In this document: positions 54,791-63,661 of the stretch, piece by piece
Layout of the letters: each line of letters begins with the position of its first letter
How positions within the stretch are numbered: the first letter of the stretch is position 1
Made by a program: the position numbers and the translations under genes
NCBI GenBank assembly: GCA_045564455.1
Contig: JBJLHG010000001.1
Location: forward strand, 186,001 to 250,000
Length of the DNA: 64,000 bases
From: CASICS01 sp045564455
Lineage (GTDB): Bacteria > Pseudomonadota > Gammaproteobacteria > Magnimaribacterales > AG-339-G14
Direction: 5' to 3'
The notes under the pieces: generated by a model
Told to the model about the DNA's origin: nothing
Databases searched by the model: none
Seen by the model: only the letters and a program-made list of their open reading frames with translations

Positions 54791-56104
54791 ATGTCATTTA
54801 AAGAACTTAAATTATCTTCTGAGATATTAAAATCAATCGAAGAAAAAGGTTATGACGAAGCATCACCAATTCAAAAAAAAGCTATACCTTTGATATTGGC
54901 AGGGCATGATTTGTTAGCCGGTGCCCAAACAGGTACCGGTAAAACAGCAGCATTTTCTCTTCCAATTCTAGATAAAATGAACGCTTCTAAAGTAACAGGT
55001 GAAAGGAGAAAAATAAAAACGCTGATATTAACCCCAACAAGAGAGCTCGCTGTTCAGGTAGCGGAGAATGTAAAGGATTATGGTGTTAATTTACATTTTA
55101 AAACTGAAACTATATTTGGCGGAGCCAACATTAATGTTCAAAAATCAAAACTGAGAAGAGGTATTGATATTGTGGTTGCAACACCCGGGAGACTTTTAGA
55201 CCATCTTCAGCAGCAAACAATCAATTTAAAAAATGTTGAGACCTTTGTTTTAGATGAAGCCGATCGTATGCTTGATATGGGTTTTATTAAAGATATAGAA
55301 AAAATAATTAATCACCTTCCCAAAGAAAAACAAACGCTCTTATTTTCAGCTACTTTTCCCAAAGAAATAAAATCATTAGCTAGCAGTCTTCTTCAAAACC
55401 CCAAAGAAGTTCAAATAGCAGAGAGAAATGCAGTTGCTGATAAAGTCACTCAATGTGTTTATCCTGTCGATAAAGAAAGAAAAGCAGCTTTGTTAGGGCA
55501 TTCAATTAAAGAAGAAAATTGGTATCAAGTCTTGGTTTTCACTCGAACTAAAAGAGGCGCAGATAAATTAACTAAAGTCTTAAATAAGCACGATATCAAA
55601 GCCGATGCTTTTCATGGTAATAAGTCTCAAGCAGCAAGAACCAAAGCTCTTGAAAATTTTAAAGCAGAAAAGACACAAGTTTTAGTGGCGACTGATATAG
55701 CTGCTAGGGGAATTGATATAAGCCTGCTACCGCAAGTTGTAAATTATGACTTGCCTTATCTGCCGGAAGATTATATTCATAGAATAGGAAGAACAGCTAG
55801 AGCAGGTCAAGAAGGAAGAGCTATTTCACTAGTGAGCGCAGATGAAGTAAAAATGCTTCATGCAATTGAGAAACTTTTAAAATTTAGCTTGCCTAGAAAC
55901 ATAATCGAAGGATTTGAACCAACTCAAGAGTTAAAACTAGCTCCTTCAAAGCCAAAATCTAATAGAAGAAAAAGAGTAAATAAAAATAAATCATTTAATT
56001 CGAAAAGGAAGAATAATTGGAAACAAGGAAACTCAAATCAAAAAGGGCAGAGCAACACTAGAAGAAAAAATAAAGATAGCTCCAAAAAAAATAAAAATTT
56101 TTAG
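54791..56104 (+). CDS. rhlE: DEAD-box RNA helicase (RhlE-like)
   Basis: The 437-residue helicase unwinds RNA, probably in ribosome assembly or mRNA decay. It has the Q motif (SPIQKKAIP, 26-34), Walker A AQTGTGKT near 43-50, and PTRELAVQ. DEADRMLDMGF is near 154-164, SATFP follows, and HRIGRTARAG is near 335. The C-terminal tail (about 380-437) is rich in Lys, Arg, Asn and Ser, as in cold-adapted RhlE proteins. Its last 4 bases overlap the end of the convergent hydrolase gene. Confidence 0.93.
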   Translation: MSFKELKLSSEILKSIEEKGYDEASPIQKKAIPLILAGHDLLAGAQTGTGKTAAFSLPILDKMNASKVTGERRKIKTLILTPTRELAVQVAENVKDYGVNLHFKTETIFGGANINVQKSKLRRGIDIVVATPGRLLDHLQQQTINLKNVETFVLDEADRMLDMGFIKDIEKIINHLPKEKQTLLFSATFPKEIKSLASSLLQNPKEVQIAERNAVADKVTQCVYPVDKERKAALLGHSIKEENWYQVLVFTRTKRGADKLTKVLNKHDIKADAFHGNKSQAARTKALENFKAEKTQVLVATDIAARGIDISLLPQVVNYDLPYLPEDYIHRIGRTARAGQEGRAISLVSADEVKMLHAIEKLLKFSLPRNIIEGFEPTQELKLAPSKPKSNRRKRVNKNKSFNSKRKNNWKQGNSNQKGQSNTRRKNKDSSKKNKNF

Positions 56105-57489
56105 TTATTTAATGCATACCAAAAACCAGCGCCATAAAAATTCTGTTCTAGTGAATTAGGGTGGGTTATCAAAGCAGGTACAGAATAGATAAAGTTAGAA
56201 TTTTCTAGATTTTTGTAATTGATAAACATTTTTTTTTGACCAGAGTAAGCAGTTGACATTCTGGCTAAACTGAAACGTATCGCTATAAGATTTTGTGTAA
56301 AATCCATCATCATGTACTGCCCGTCAAAACCAATAGCGCTGTATATTGAATTATTATCAAGACATTTTTGATTTTGATCGATTCCACAATTATCACGATT
56401 AACAATTGTCCAAAACTTAAGCCCATAACTAAAATTACCTCCTAATTCATCTACTTTGGAAGTAGTAGTAATATTTTTTATGGCTTGAATATATGACGAT
56501 GGAATTATTTGTTCACCCAACCAAATGCCGTTATTCATAATTAGTAGAGCTATTTTGGCAAAATCTCTGGGAGTTGCATCTATGCAGCAGTAAGACAAGT
56601 AGTTTCCATTTGCTTGAGCCCCAGAGGCTTGATCACGCCACCAATCTGCAATGATACCTAATTTAGAAAAGAGATATGTATCACCAAAAGTTTTTATATC
56701 TTTTCCGGTTGCTCGAAATAAAATCTCTCCTAAGACTTGAGAATCACAATTACTGTATTTGAAGTCACCGCTATCAAAATTTAATTCACCGCCATAATAC
56801 CAAGCATGAGTTTGTCCCGTAGCTGCGAGATTTCTGTCGATACAACCTGTAATTGTATTTGGTGCGCTAGAAAAAGATCCTCCCCAAGATATGGAAGTAC
56901 CATCACAAACTTCCCATTGCGAGGTTAATGCATTGAAACAACCAGGTTCCAAGCCAGATCTCATATCCAAAAGATTTCTTATAGTTATTGAGCTCCTAGA
57001 GTCATTTGCCCATTCGCTTATATATATTGAAGCGGAAACATCTAATCCTGAAGCAAAATAACCTTGAGCCTGAGCTATCCCAAAAATAATACTCGTTATA
57101 GATTTTCCTATCGACCAGCTAGTTACTTTTGATAAATTGTTTCTTGATCCATATTCAGAATCAAGCGAATCATTGGTATGAGAAGATTCAGAGTGATTTA
57201 TTAAATTCAACTTTTCTTGAGAACCTATACCTCTGTAGTTTTCCCCAATAATTTTGCCATTTTTAATTATCAATACCGCCTGAGTATATGTACCATCTAA
57301 TGAAGCAAAGTCTAAAGCATTTTGCACTTTCGATGCACTCATGCCTTGAGATTCTGGAGAAACGACTTCCCAATTAAATATTTGAGTTTGAGCAACAGAC
57401 TGAGTTTGGCCAGACGATCCTCCACTACAAGAATATAAAATAAAAAATAGAAAAAAATAAAAATAAATTTTTCTAAAAAAAAGCCTCAT
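56101..57489 (-). CDS. Lipoprotein serine hydrolase, beta-lactamase family
   Basis: The 462-residue protein has a lipoprotein signal ending ILYSC (Cys near 21), so it should be membrane-anchored outside the cytoplasm. The SxxK site is SWSIGKSITSI near 126-136, and a Tyr-Ser-Asn motif is in DFKYSNCDSQ. Several cysteines suggest disulfides, consistent with export. It resembles 6-aminohexanoate hydrolase / EstB-like enzymes. The substrate is unknown. The 247 bases before plcP at 57490-57736 contain no gene I can support. Confidence 0.86.
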   Translation of the reverse strand: MRLFFRKIYFYFFLFFILYSCSGGSSGQTQSVAQTQIFNWEVVSPESQGMSASKVQNALDFASLDGTYTQAVLIIKNGKIIGENYRGIGSQEKLNLINHSESSHTNDSLDSEYGSRNNLSKVTSWSIGKSITSIIFGIAQAQGYFASGLDVSASIYISEWANDSRSSITIRNLLDMRSGLEPGCFNALTSQWEVCDGTSISWGGSFSSAPNTITGCIDRNLAATGQTHAWYYGGELNFDSGDFKYSNCDSQVLGEILFRATGKDIKTFGDTYLFSKLGIIADWWRDQASGAQANGNYLSYCCIDATPRDFAKIALLIMNNGIWLGEQIIPSSYIQAIKNITTTSKVDELGGNFSYGLKFWTIVNRDNCGIDQNQKCLDNNSIYSAIGFDGQYMMMDFTQNLIAIRFSLARMSTAYSGQKKMFINYKNLENSNFIYSVPALITHPNSLEQNFYGAGFWYALNN

Positions 57490-57736
57490 TAAAATTCTCT
57501 CCTAAGGAAGAATAAATTTCTCCTAGTACCAACCAATGAATATTTTTCATTGTTTCATTTTCTCACATAACTCTTCAAATTTTAATAAAGCTATAGGTAC
57601 TTTTTGCGATGACTTAAAGAAAGCGTGAACTTTATAAAGGTTCTGTTACAGAATTGAAAATTTTATGAAAAAATCATACTGTTAAGATTTATTAGCATTG
57701 AATCAGAACTCACTTAAGTCTTTAATAGTTACATTG

Positions 57737-58513
57737 ATGAATCACAAAAAATACAAGTCTATTTGGTTGTCAGACATTCATTTGGGTTCCAAGGGTTGTC
57801 AAGCAGAAAGACTACTTGATTTTCTCTACAATCATTCCTGCGAAGAACTATATCTCGTTGGAGACATCGTTGACGGCTGGCGAATGGAACAATCTCTTTT
57901 TTGGCCCCAAGCGCACACCAATGTTCTAAGGCGTTTTTTGTCTTATACCAAAGATGACACAAATGTAAATTACATCACTGGAAATCATGATGAGTTTCTT
58001 AGAGCATATTCGCCTATTCTACTTGGAAATGTAAAAGTTACTGATCGAGCTATTTATACCTCGATAAGTGGAAAAAAATACCTTGTTATCCATGGTGATC
58101 AATTTGATTTAGTTACGAAATACAGTAAATGGATTTCTAAATTAGGAAGCTGGGCTTATGAACTCTTGATGGCAATAAATAGAGTATTAAATTTTTTCAG
58201 AAAAAATTTCAATCTTGGATACTGGTCCTTCTCAGCATACGTAAAACACAAAGTTAAATCAGCAGTAAATTTTATAAGCGATTTTGAGAGTTCTTTAGCT
58301 TTTGCATGTAAAAAAGAAGGATTTGATGGTGTAATTTGCGGACATATTCATTCAGCTGCGAATGAAATGATAGATGAAATACATTATTTAAACTGTGGCG
58401 ACTGGGTTGAGTCTTGTACTGCATTGGTAGAAGATTATGAGGGCCGTTTTCACATAATTGATTATTCTAAATATACAAATAATCAAAATTATGCAGAAGA
58501 TAAGGTTGCATGA
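57737..58513 (+). CDS. plcP: Metallophosphoesterase, probable phospholipase C PlcP
   Basis: The 258-residue calcineurin-like enzyme has SDIHLGSKG (12-20), GDIVDGW near 43-49, GNHDEF, HGDQFD and GHIHSAANE. It is often annotated as UDP-2,3-diacylglucosamine diphosphatase, but a true lpxH exists at 23075. The operon with a GT4 glycosyltransferase is the arrangement of PlcP, which removes phospholipid head groups to give diacylglycerol during phosphate limitation. A TTG 13 codons upstream (57698) gives a longer form; the ATG fits the family start. It overlaps the next gene by 4 nt. Confidence 0.75.
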   Translation: MNHKKYKSIWLSDIHLGSKGCQAERLLDFLYNHSCEELYLVGDIVDGWRMEQSLFWPQAHTNVLRRFLSYTKDDTNVNYITGNHDEFLRAYSPILLGNVKVTDRAIYTSISGKKYLVIHGDQFDLVTKYSKWISKLGSWAYELLMAINRVLNFFRKNFNLGYWSFSAYVKHKVKSAVNFISDFESSLAFACKKEGFDGVICGHIHSAANEMIDEIHYLNCGDWVESCTALVEDYEGRFHIIDYSKYTNNQNYAEDKVA

Positions 58514-59502
58514 AAATTCTTTTGGTCACAGATGCTTGGAAACCTCAAGTTAATGGCGTAGTAACTACATTAGAAAATTTAGTAAAGAAACTATCATTAA
58601 ACAATGATGTAAAAATCATAGAGCCAAATAGTTTTGTTTCTGTTCCCATACCTTTTTATAAGGAAATAAAACTTTCACTGAATATTTTTAAAATAAAAAA
58701 AATAATAAACGATTTTCGTCCAGATTTAATTCATATTGCAACTGAGGGCCCGCTTGGGCTTTATGCAAGAAAAGTGTGTTTGGTTAAAAAATTAAAATTT
58801 TCATCTTCTTACCACACAAACTTTCCCTTATATCTAAAAAAAATGCTGGGTATTCCAGTTCAATTTACAAATAGATTTGAAAGATGGTTTCACAATGCAG
58901 CTTGTGTGACCCTTGTAAATACTCCATCTCACAAAAAGGAACTGGAAGAGATGGGAATTAAAAAATTAGCTTTATGGTCAAGGGGCATTGATGAAAACAT
59001 TTTTTTTCCCACTCCAAGTGATAGAAATAATAGTTACTATCTATATGTTGGTAGAGTATCTAAAGAAAAAAATTTAGAGTCTTTCTTAAGTTTAGAACTG
59101 GACAAAAAGAAAGTCGTTGTAGGTGATGGGCCTAGTTTGAAAAGTCTCAAAAAAAAATATCCAGATGTAGAATTTCTTGGCTATAAATTTGGCAGAGAGC
59201 TTGCTGAAATTTACTCAAATGCATGTGTTAAAGTTTTTCCTTCTCGGACTGATACCTTTGGAATAGTGATGATAGAAGCAAATGCCTGTGGAACTCCAGT
59301 GGCAGGATATCCAGTAACCGGACCAATTGATGTTGTTAAGAATGGCATAAATGGCTATCTAAATAGAGATTTATACCAAGCAATAAAGCAAGCACAAAAA
59401 GTTGATTCTAAATCGTGTATTGCATATTCAAAAAAATATTCTTGGGACGAAGTTGCAAGCAATTTTATTTCTACGGCAACAAGGCATATTCATGAATATT
59501 AA
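58510..59502 (+). CDS. agt: GT4 glycosyltransferase, probable Agt glycolipid synthase
   Basis: The 330-residue GT-B enzyme has an N-terminal ligand half beginning TDAWKPQVNGVVTTLENL. The nucleotide-sugar half contains YLYVGRVSKEKNLE and VKVFPSRTDTFGIVMIEANACGTP, the E-x7-E region typical of GT4. Agt proteins transfer glucose or glucuronic acid onto diacylglycerol made by PlcP. The coupled plcP gene and the overlapping UDP-glucose dehydrogenase gene support that reading. A mannosyltransferase acting on another lipid remains possible. Confidence 0.75.
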   Translation: MKILLVTDAWKPQVNGVVTTLENLVKKLSLNNDVKIIEPNSFVSVPIPFYKEIKLSLNIFKIKKIINDFRPDLIHIATEGPLGLYARKVCLVKKLKFSSSYHTNFPLYLKKMLGIPVQFTNRFERWFHNAACVTLVNTPSHKKELEEMGIKKLALWSRGIDENIFFPTPSDRNNSYYLYVGRVSKEKNLESFLSLELDKKKVVVGDGPSLKSLKKKYPDVEFLGYKFGRELAEIYSNACVKVFPSRTDTFGIVMIEANACGTPVAGYPVTGPIDVVKNGINGYLNRDLYQAIKQAQKVDSKSCIAYSKKYSWDEVASNFISTATRHIHEY

Positions 59503-60841
59503 TGTTATTGGCGCAGGATATGTTGGCTTGGTAACTGCAGCATGTTTTGCCCACTCAGGACATGAAGTTAAATGTTATGACATAGATAAGGATAAGATTG
59601 ATCTTCTTAAAAAAGGTAAAACTAATATTTATGAGCCTCAGCTTGAATCTTTGCTAAAAGAAAATTTAGAAAATAATCGATTAAGTTTTTCAGATAATTT
59701 AAAGGAAGTTTCCAATTTTTCAAATATATATTTTATTTGTGTCGGCACACCACCCAGAGGTTCGGGTGAGGCAAACTTACTAGCTCTCTACAAATCAATC
59801 TTTTCTATTTCTGAAAATACAAAAGATGCTTTTTTTATTATTAAATCTACTGTTCCTCCAGGCACATGTGAAGAATTATCAGCAATGATCGATTCCTCAA
59901 AGAATATCAATATTTCAATGTGTCCAGAATTTTTAAGAGAAGGCTCTGCAGTAAAAGATTTCTTAAAACCTGACAGAATAGTCATTGGTAAAAATTCTGA
60001 TATCTCAGAAGATTTTTTTCTAACTATTTTTTCTCCTTTCATAAGGGAAAATAAATCTATCATTTTTATGGATACACCTTCGGCAGAGTTGACTAAATAT
60101 GCTTCAAATGCTTTTTTGGCTACTAAAATAAGTTTTATGAATGAGCTTTCAAATTATGCCGACTTAAAGGGGGCTGATATTGAGAAAGTAAGAATGGGTA
60201 TAGGACTTGATAAAAGGATAGGTTATGAATACCTATATCCCGGATTGGGATTTGGCGGTTCATGTTTTCCTAAAGATATCAGAGCGATAATTGATAATGC
60301 TAATGACGCAAATCTAGATTTGAAACTATTAAAATCTGTAATTGAGATTAATGATTTCCAGGTAGACATTTTTACTAAAAAGATTACAGAACATTTCAAA
60401 TCTGATGATTTATCTGGCCTTACTCTTTCTATATGGGGTGTATCCTTCAAACCTAATACAGACGATATTCGTTTCGCTCCTGCAATTAAATTGATTAAAA
60501 ATCTTCTAAACAAAGGAGCGCTTGTTAAAGCTTATGACCCTAAGGCCCTTGATAATTTAAGAGAAACTTTTCAGCATAAAAATTTGTCTTTTAATGAGAA
60601 TCCTTTCGATGCAGCCAAGGAATCAAACGCATTGATTATCGCTACAGAATGGAAAGAATTTTTTAACATAGACTTGGAAGAGTTAAAAACTTATTTAAAA
60701 AATGCAGTTATTTTTGATGGAAGGAATATCTACGATCCAAATCTTCTGTCCAAGAAAGGATTTGATTACATATGTATTGGCAGGCCAACTAAAGTAAATA
60801 ACATACAAGAGTTTTCTAAGTCTTTGAATGTTATAAAATAA
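59492..60841 (+). CDS. ugd: UDP-glucose 6-dehydrogenase
   Basis: The enzyme oxidises UDP-glucose to UDP-glucuronate using NAD. The 449 residues have NVIGAGYVGLVTAACF near the start, ICVGTPPRGSGEANL, KSTVPPGT and CPEFLREGSAV. The catalytic Cys258 is in GFGGSCFPKD. The start at 59492 is chosen because the longer frame lies inside the glycosyltransferase gene. It overlaps agt by 11 bases and would supply UDP-glucuronate for glucuronosyl-diacylglycerol. Confidence 0.94.
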   Translation: MNINVIGAGYVGLVTAACFAHSGHEVKCYDIDKDKIDLLKKGKTNIYEPQLESLLKENLENNRLSFSDNLKEVSNFSNIYFICVGTPPRGSGEANLLALYKSIFSISENTKDAFFIIKSTVPPGTCEELSAMIDSSKNINISMCPEFLREGSAVKDFLKPDRIVIGKNSDISEDFFLTIFSPFIRENKSIIFMDTPSAELTKYASNAFLATKISFMNELSNYADLKGADIEKVRMGIGLDKRIGYEYLYPGLGFGGSCFPKDIRAIIDNANDANLDLKLLKSVIEINDFQVDIFTKKITEHFKSDDLSGLTLSIWGVSFKPNTDDIRFAPAIKLIKNLLNKGALVKAYDPKALDNLRETFQHKNLSFNENPFDAAKESNALIIATEWKEFFNIDLEELKTYLKNAVIFDGRNIYDPNLLSKKGFDYICIGRPTKVNNIQEFSKSLNVIK

Positions 60842-60886
60842 CGTAGTCATTAAAAAAGATTCTATTTTTTTAGTTTTAGAGAATTG

Positions 60887-60962
60887 TGGTGCCCCTGCGA
60901 GGACTCGAACCTCGAGCTACCACTTAGGAGGCGGTCGTTTTATCCGGTTAAACTACAAGGGC
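60887..60962 (-). tRNA. tRNA-Arg (CCU)
   Basis: The 76-nt minus-strand gene has a GCCCTTG/CAGGGGC acceptor arm and a CTCCTAA anticodon loop reading CCT for AGG codons. A GTTCGAGT T-loop and an encoded CCA are present. Confidence 0.95.
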
Positions 60963-60967
60963 GAAAT

Positions 60968-61426
60968 CTAAAGCTTAGTGGGGTTTTCTTGCCCTTCGTA
61001 AATCACTTCCGGATCAAAAATTTTTTCTGTTTCAGTAAAAGTTAAAGTGTCTTTTCCATCTAAGGCTCGATAAAAACAAGACTTATAACCAACATGACAA
61101 CTGGCGCCAAGACCGCCAATATCAACTCTATAAATTAAACAATCTTGATCATCATCAATAAGAATTTTTTTTATGGATTGAGTCAATCCGCTTGTCTCAC
61201 CTTTTTTCCAAAGTTTCTCTCGGCTTCGACTCCAATAATGAGCTTCCATTGATTCAATTGATTTAAGCAAGGCTTCTGAGTTGGAATATCCGTGCATGAG
61301 TATTTCGCTTGTACTATCTTCGACGGTAATTATAGGAATTAGACCATTTTCATCAAACTTAGGAGTAAAGGTATTGCCTTCCTCTACCTCTTCTATACTT
61401 ATTCTCTTTCCAAAATCATCACTCAT
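60968..61426 (-). CDS. hisI: Phosphoribosyl-AMP cyclohydrolase
   Basis: The enzyme performs the third step of histidine synthesis. The 152 residues contain ILMHGYSNSEALLKSIES and HYWSRSREKLWKKGETSG near 64-81. The metal-binding cysteines lie in DQDCLIYRVDIGGLGASCH and KSCFYR. It is monofunctional with no HisE fusion. It is alone here; the other his genes are not in the window. Two TATAAT boxes at 61445 and 61455 lie in the intergenic region shared with ccmA. Confidence 0.95.
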   Translation of the reverse strand: MSDDFGKRISIEEVEEGNTFTPKFDENGLIPIITVEDSTSEILMHGYSNSEALLKSIESMEAHYWSRSREKLWKKGETSGLTQSIKKILIDDDQDCLIYRVDIGGLGASCHVGYKSCFYRALDGKDTLTFTETEKIFDPEVIYEGQENPTKL

Positions 61427-61513
61427 TGTAAAGTCCTAGTTTTTTATAATTAGTTATAATGATCGCTAATAGATAGTTAACTATTACGTTTTCTATTTAG
61501 CTATTAATTGATC

Positions 61514-62122
61514 ATGCTAAAAATCCATAATTTATCATACGCTTTCACGGATAAATATCTATTTGATGATATCAATTTAAATATTTCTTCTGGAAATTGC
61601 CTAAAAGTATCTGGTGTAAATGGATCTGGAAAATCAACGCTATTAAAAAATATTGCAGGCATTCTCACTAATTATGATGGTGAAATAGAGTTAAATAACC
61701 AAAATATTAAAGATATTCCTTATGAAATTTCTTCGAAAATTTTTTACCTTGGTCATAAACATTCACTAAAAAATAATTTATCAGTTCTTGAGAATATTCA
61801 TTATGATTTTAGATCTAATCTTTTAGAAGTCGAGCTTGTTCTTGAGCATTTGAAAGAATTCAATTTTCATGAATCTTTTGAAACATTTATAGGAAGCTTA
61901 TCTGAAGGCCAAAAGAAAAAGATTTTGTTAGCAATTTTTGCTGCATCTAAAGCTAATATTTATATATTAGATGAGCCGTTTGCAAATTTAGATCGAAATG
62001 GCTTTAGTTATTTATCCAAAATTATTGAGGAAAAAAATAATAACAATGACGTCATTATTTACACATCTCATGAAGATAAAATTTCTTTTACCAAAGAATT
62101 AAATATTGATGACTATAAATAA
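61514..62122 (+). CDS. ccmA: Heme exporter ATP-binding protein CcmA
   Basis: The 202-residue ABC ATPase works with CcmB, CcmC and CcmD to load heme onto CcmE. It shows GVNGSGKSTLLKN near 34-46, the signature LSEGQKKK and Walker B YILDEPFANLD. The ATG is preferred over a TTG two codons upstream. It is the first gene of the ccm operon and its stop overlaps ccmB by one base. Confidence 0.94.
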   Translation: MLKIHNLSYAFTDKYLFDDINLNISSGNCLKVSGVNGSGKSTLLKNIAGILTNYDGEIELNNQNIKDIPYEISSKIFYLGHKHSLKNNLSVLENIHYDFRSNLLEVELVLEHLKEFNFHESFETFIGSLSEGQKKKILLAIFAASKANIYILDEPFANLDRNGFSYLSKIIEEKNNNNDVIIYTSHEDKISFTKELNIDDYK

Positions 62123-62784
62123 TGAATAATTTTTTAATAAAAATTTTCTTTAAAGAGTCATTAATTTATAGGCGCAAATCTTCCACTTATTTAGGCCCTG
62201 TAATTTTTTTCTTAATTTCAATTTCTCTTTATCCGATAGCTATTTCAAGTGATCCAAATGATTTGGCTATTTTAGCTCCAGGAGTAACGTGGATATGTAT
62301 TCTTCTTTCTACATTATTATCAATACAGAATATATTTAATGAAGATTATGAAGATGGCTCATTAGACTTGATGTTTGTCTCAAGAATTCCAATGATATTT
62401 ATTGTGCTAATTAAAATATTTATTAATTGGGTCTTTACATCAGCCCCATTAATTTTATTATCCTTTTTAATGGTATTTTTATTGTATTTACCTTCGGAAA
62501 GTCTGGGCACGCTCTTAGTTAGTTTGTTGATTGGCACGCCAATAATTTCATTATTTGGAGCCTTAGCTGGAGCTCTCTCATTGGGCAAATCTTCTATTTT
62601 AGGATCTGCAATAGTTTTACCATTGAGTCTTCCAGTTCTTATCTTAGGAACAAGTGCGATTGCAGCTGTTTCAGCAGGAGAGAGTCCTTATTTTTATATA
62701 ATTTTATTAAGCGCATTATTTATCTTTCTTATGCCTTTAATTAGTTACGCCTGTATAGGTTCTATAAGGTTGCATTATGAATAA
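62122..62784 (+). CDS. ccmB: Heme exporter permease CcmB
   Basis: The 220-residue membrane protein has six hydrophobic spans. FNEDYEDGSLDLMFVS is near 71-86, and the conserved GTPIISLFGALAGALSLG is near 138-155. It is the permease subunit paired with CcmA for cytochrome c maturation. It overlaps ccmC by 8 bases. Confidence 0.94.
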   Translation: MNNFLIKIFFKESLIYRRKSSTYLGPVIFFLISISLYPIAISSDPNDLAILAPGVTWICILLSTLLSIQNIFNEDYEDGSLDLMFVSRIPMIFIVLIKIFINWVFTSAPLILLSFLMVFLLYLPSESLGTLLVSLLIGTPIISLFGALAGALSLGKSSILGSAIVLPLSLPVLILGTSAIAAVSAGESPYFYIILLSALFIFLMPLISYACIGSIRLHYE

Positions 62785-63532
62785 ATTATTTAATTCAATA
62801 AATTCTTTTTATCACAAACTTGGTTCTTTTCCTTGGTTTTATAAGATTTCATCAATTTCAATACCTTACGTTTTTGTTCTTGCTTTCATTTTTTTAATTG
62901 TCGGTCTTGGTTGGGGAATTCTATATTCCCCAACAGATCTTCAACAAGGAGATGTATACAGAATAATCTACATGCATGTTCCAGCGGCTTCTGTTTCTCA
63001 ATCTATTTATTACACAATGACAGTGGCAGCAGTTGTTTCAATAATTTGGAAAATGAAAATGGCAGGCGTATTCATTAAAGCTATGGCTCCTATTGGTGCA
63101 TCATTTACTGCTTTAGCACTTATCAGCGGAGCGATTTGGGGACAACCTACTTGGGGCACTTGGTGGGTATGGGATGCAAGATTAACATCGACTTTAGTTT
63201 TATTTCTTTTTTATCTCGTAATAATCGGTCTTTATTCATCTTTCAATCAAAAGAAATCAGCCGATACGGCAGTTTCTATTTTGACATTAGTTGGCGCGGT
63301 TAATTTGCCAATAATTAAAAAGTCAGTGGATTGGTGGAATACACTTCATCAACCCGCCACTATTAAAATTACAGAAAGTTCTTCGATTGCAACTGAAATG
63401 CTAATTCCTCTATTAATATCAATTATTGGCTTCTACTTATTTGTGCTTTTAAGTGGTTTGATAGCTATCAGAGCAGAAATAGCTCAACGAGAAATAAACA
63501 AGGAATGGTTCAAAAGGGCGGGTAAATTATGA
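62777..63532 (+). CDS. ccmC: Heme exporter protein CcmC
   Basis: The 251-residue protein has six membrane helices and the periplasmic tryptophan-rich heme motif WGTWWVWDARLTS near 130-142. The conserved heme-ligand His is near 61 (YMHVPAAS), with a second His near 189 in the WWNTLHQPA loop. It transfers heme to CcmE. The start overlaps ccmB and the stop overlaps ccmD. Confidence 0.96.
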   Translation: MNKLFNSINSFYHKLGSFPWFYKISSISIPYVFVLAFIFLIVGLGWGILYSPTDLQQGDVYRIIYMHVPAASVSQSIYYTMTVAAVVSIIWKMKMAGVFIKAMAPIGASFTALALISGAIWGQPTWGTWWVWDARLTSTLVLFLFYLVIIGLYSSFNQKKSADTAVSILTLVGAVNLPIIKKSVDWWNTLHQPATIKITESSSIATEMLIPLLISIIGFYLFVLLSGLIAIRAEIAQREINKEWFKRAGKL

Positions 63533-63660
63533 TTTTTGATTTTAATGATTTTAATTTTCATATTTGGATAGTAGTTTTGTTAACTTTTTTAATAATTGCT
63601 GCAAATTTAATTTTTCCACAAATCAAACTTTCAAAAATTTTGAATAAAAGAGTAGGGTAA
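63529..63660 (+). CDS. ccmD: Small heme exporter protein CcmD
   Basis: The 43-residue protein consists of one membrane helix (HIWIVVLLTFLIIAANLIF) flanked by a short acidic N-terminus and a basic tail ending KILNKRVG. Position, size and charge pattern fit CcmD, which stabilises the CcmABC-heme-CcmE complex. It overlaps ccmC by 4 bases (ATGA). Confidence 0.85.
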   Translation: MIFDFNDFNFHIWIVVLLTFLIIAANLIFPQIKLSKILNKRVG

Positions 63661-63661
63661 T

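Noticed and set aside
57737..58513. Second lpxH gene
   Set aside because: A clear lpxH exists at 23075, and the operon with a GT4 enzyme fits PlcP better; the family is easily misannotated.
59402..59491. Longer N-terminus for ugd
   Set aside because: The extra 30 residues are out-of-frame sequence of the glycosyltransferase and precede the normal NAD-binding start.
61471..61482. Palindrome ATAGTTAACTAT before ccmA
   Set aside because: A perfect 12-base AT palindrome is expected by chance in DNA of this composition, and no regulator is linked to it.
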